Shown here one piece after another: positions 61,874 through 64,000 of a stretch of 64,000 nucleotides of DNA; within the stretch, counting starts at the first letter, position 1, and the number at the start of each line of letters is the position of its first letter. This DNA is from Canna indica (lineage: Eukaryota > Streptophyta > Magnoliopsida > Zingiberales > Cannaceae). A program made the translations under genes and the position numbers. A model generated the notes under the pieces. That model saw only the letters and a program-made list of their open reading frames with translations, made no database searches and was not told where the DNA came from. The DNA lies in assembly GCA_034359265.1 (NCBI GenBank), contig CP136893.1:42853501-42917500 (forward strand), written 5' to 3'.

Positions 61874-64000
61874 TGTTGGAGAAATGACTACACTAGAGGG
61901 AGGGTGAATAGTATATTTACTAATCTTTTTGCCTAATTCCGGTTTTAATCATTTACTTGATTACTTAGGCAATTAACAAATTGAATAACATGCGGAAGCA
62001 AAATAAATATGCTAATTAAGTAAACGCAAGTAGAAGTAATGCAAACATGGTGATTTATAGTGGTTCGGCCTCAATGCCTAGTCCACTACCTAAGCACCAC
62101 TCTTAGGATTTCCAAACTAAATTTTACTAGATTAATTGTGCCCTTACAAAGAGGACTTTGCACCGGAAAGTCTCCGCTCTCAAACCGAATGCACTTCCAC
62201 ACCTGGAAGTATCCCACTTTCCTACCGAGAGCACTCTCCCGCTTCAACCTAAGGGATAACTCAACTAATCCTAGTAAACTAAGTTTATAATGGTGGGTTT
62301 AAACCTTAACACCAAGGCAACCACCAACTAAATCAAACCTAGCAACCTAGGTTTACACAAATGGTATACAATGAAAATAATCAAGAAATTATAATAACAA
62401 TTGGAGCAATGAACAAATCAAACTATACTTAGCTCCAAAAGAAACTCTCTAGTCCTCTTGATGGCTTGAGAAGATGAGTCTTGAAGGTTCAAAGGCTAGA
62501 TCAAGGTTTTATCATGGAAACTAGGGATTGCAAAGAGATGGCTCAAGAAATCCTTTAGAGATGATCGAATATGGCTCAATGGAAGCTTAGATGCATCATT
62601 AAAAACTTGGAAGAGAGTTTGGGGTGGGTATTTATAACCCCCCAAACAAAATGGCTCATCAACGGGTGTTTTTTTGCCCGTTGGCAATGCTCGATCGATC
62701 GTTGGTCGATCGATCGAGCGACCAAAGGCTTTCTGCCCGTTCTGGGCAATGTTCGGTCAACCAAAATGCCGTCGGTCGACCAGTCGATCGACCGAACCTG
62801 GGCTGGGCAAATTTTTTGCTTGTTTATTTTTCTGCTTGTTTTGGTTCCGTCTTTGCTAAGTCTACTTATTTAATATTTATTAAAATTAATTAACTTTAAA
62901 ATATAAATGTTATATAAGGATTATCCCCCATTTGGATTCAATAAAAATATCTAAAAAATCAAAATCCTTAAGAATCAAAATCTAACTTTTGGGGTTTACT
63001 ACAAATTTCCGAAAAACGAAAATTTTCTAATCTTCCGGGTCAAATATGGGTTGGCTAAAGGCTTCCAAAAATTCCTTAAAAATACATCGTCATATAGTTT
63101 TTACCTAGGGAACAATTACCGGTATTTTTTGTGTCAAGAAAATGTCTAGGTCATATAGCCCTCCAAGGAGCTCCCTAGACTTAGTGTATTCTAGGGTAAT
63201 TTTCTAATTTGCCGATTTGTCATGTTTCGGGGTACGAGATTGGTTTTTGGATTTCTTTGCATCATCATGAGGATTTACAATTTATCTAGACACATTAAAC
63301 CTAAACTCTATCTTCCTGAAGATTCCTGAGCGTCGACGAGCGTCCTTGCCGATTTCTTCGATTTTTCCGATCGCGAACGTCTTGCGCTAACCGACTTGGA
63401 ACCTAAAAGAATTTCTCAATGTAACATTAGTTACATGTTTATTATCATCAAAACCGAGATTAAGACCAAGGTAGAAAACCTTAGGCTAACAATCTCCCCC
63501 TTTTTGATAATGACAAACATCCTTTAGAAAATATCTACAATTAAGCATAAAGGATATCAAACATGGGATTTCTCCCCCTATCAACATGCATATCTATGTA
63601 ATAGAACTCTCCTTATCTATATGCATGATTTTTCTATATTTTTTTCCCCTTTACCTATATTTTTCCTCCATTTTGACATCAATCAAAAAGGGCAAGAAAG
63701 GTCAACCTATAGTCAAAGTTGGGACCTAAAAACTTGTTTTCATGAAAACATGTAGATCTCAACTCAAGGGATGAAAATATAAATACAAGTGAGACTAATC
63801 AATACATGATATCATAGAATGCTAAACATAATCTAAAACTAGAAATCATGTATCAAGCTCAAGTAATGATATTTTCATGTATTGGTCAACATATCAAAAA
63901 CCATTTTAGAAATGATTTTTCACGAGTCAAAATGAGAACGATACCAAAAACATGAATCTAACATCATACTTGAAGTCTCATTCAAAGATTTCGACGAAAA
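61874..64000 (+). repeat. left part of a long LTR, runs off the window
   Basis: Begins TGTTGGAGAAATGACTACAC with GAGGGAGGGTGAATAGT, a start common in long LTRs of plant retrotransposons, and has TCTCCCCCTTTTTGATAATG at 63492, also a recurrent motif of such LTRs. It enters the CACTA ORF at a sharp border. No ORF in it is credible. A cluster of TCGATCGATCG motifs lies at 62690-62800. The right end, and so the target duplication, are not visible. Confidence 0.6.

Overview
This is a 64-kb piece of a plant nuclear genome. Two spliced, intact-looking single-copy genes sit in a bed of nested LTR retrotransposons, DNA transposons and their relics. Both genes are typical of flowering plants: a plastid ribose-5-phosphate isomerase and a NIMA-related (NEK) kinase. 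The very GC-rich first exon of the isomerase would suit a monocot, but the sequence alone does not fix the lineage.

Layout. 1-2464 is a broken Ty1/copia element (minus). 4032-18593 is a decayed Ty3/Gypsy Tat-type element (plus) holding three solo LTRs, one nested in another: A (minus, target duplication CTAAG), B (plus) and, inside B, C (plus, target duplication ATATT). 19002-28812 is the isomerase gene. Its single 9-kb intron carries a 6.35-kb chromovirus (minus), which itself carries a TRIM element joined to a captured hexose-transporter fragment. 29240-30495 is a 1.25-kb imperfect palindrome. 31683-35587 holds a Tat RNase H fragment, LINE RNase H relics with a hAT MITE, and a solo LTR.

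36170-56828 (minus) is the NEK gene: 14 coding exons, 591 codons, every junction GT-AG. Intron 3 is 13.3 kb because a 12.2-kb chromovirus (43107-55353, plus) landed in it. Three later insertions sit in that chromovirus: an apparently intact autonomous hAT transposon (45334-49427, four-exon transposase of 968 residues, perfect 8-bp target duplication), a solo LTR (50536-52910), and a 275-bp TRIM derivative whose ends form a perfect 40-bp inverted repeat. 58720-60190 is the 3' end of another Tat element (minus) with the antisense ORF of that lineage. 60662-61873 is the end of a CACTA transposon, cut by an LTR that runs off the window.

Most notable: (1) solo LTRs A and C carry tandem arrays of short hairpins whose stems differ between units but stay paired, a covariation signal for a conserved RNA structure; (2) the hAT element looks capable of encoding transposase; (3) a TRIM is joined to a sugar-transporter fragment; (4) both host genes keep intact coding exons around large intronic insertions that are antisense to them.
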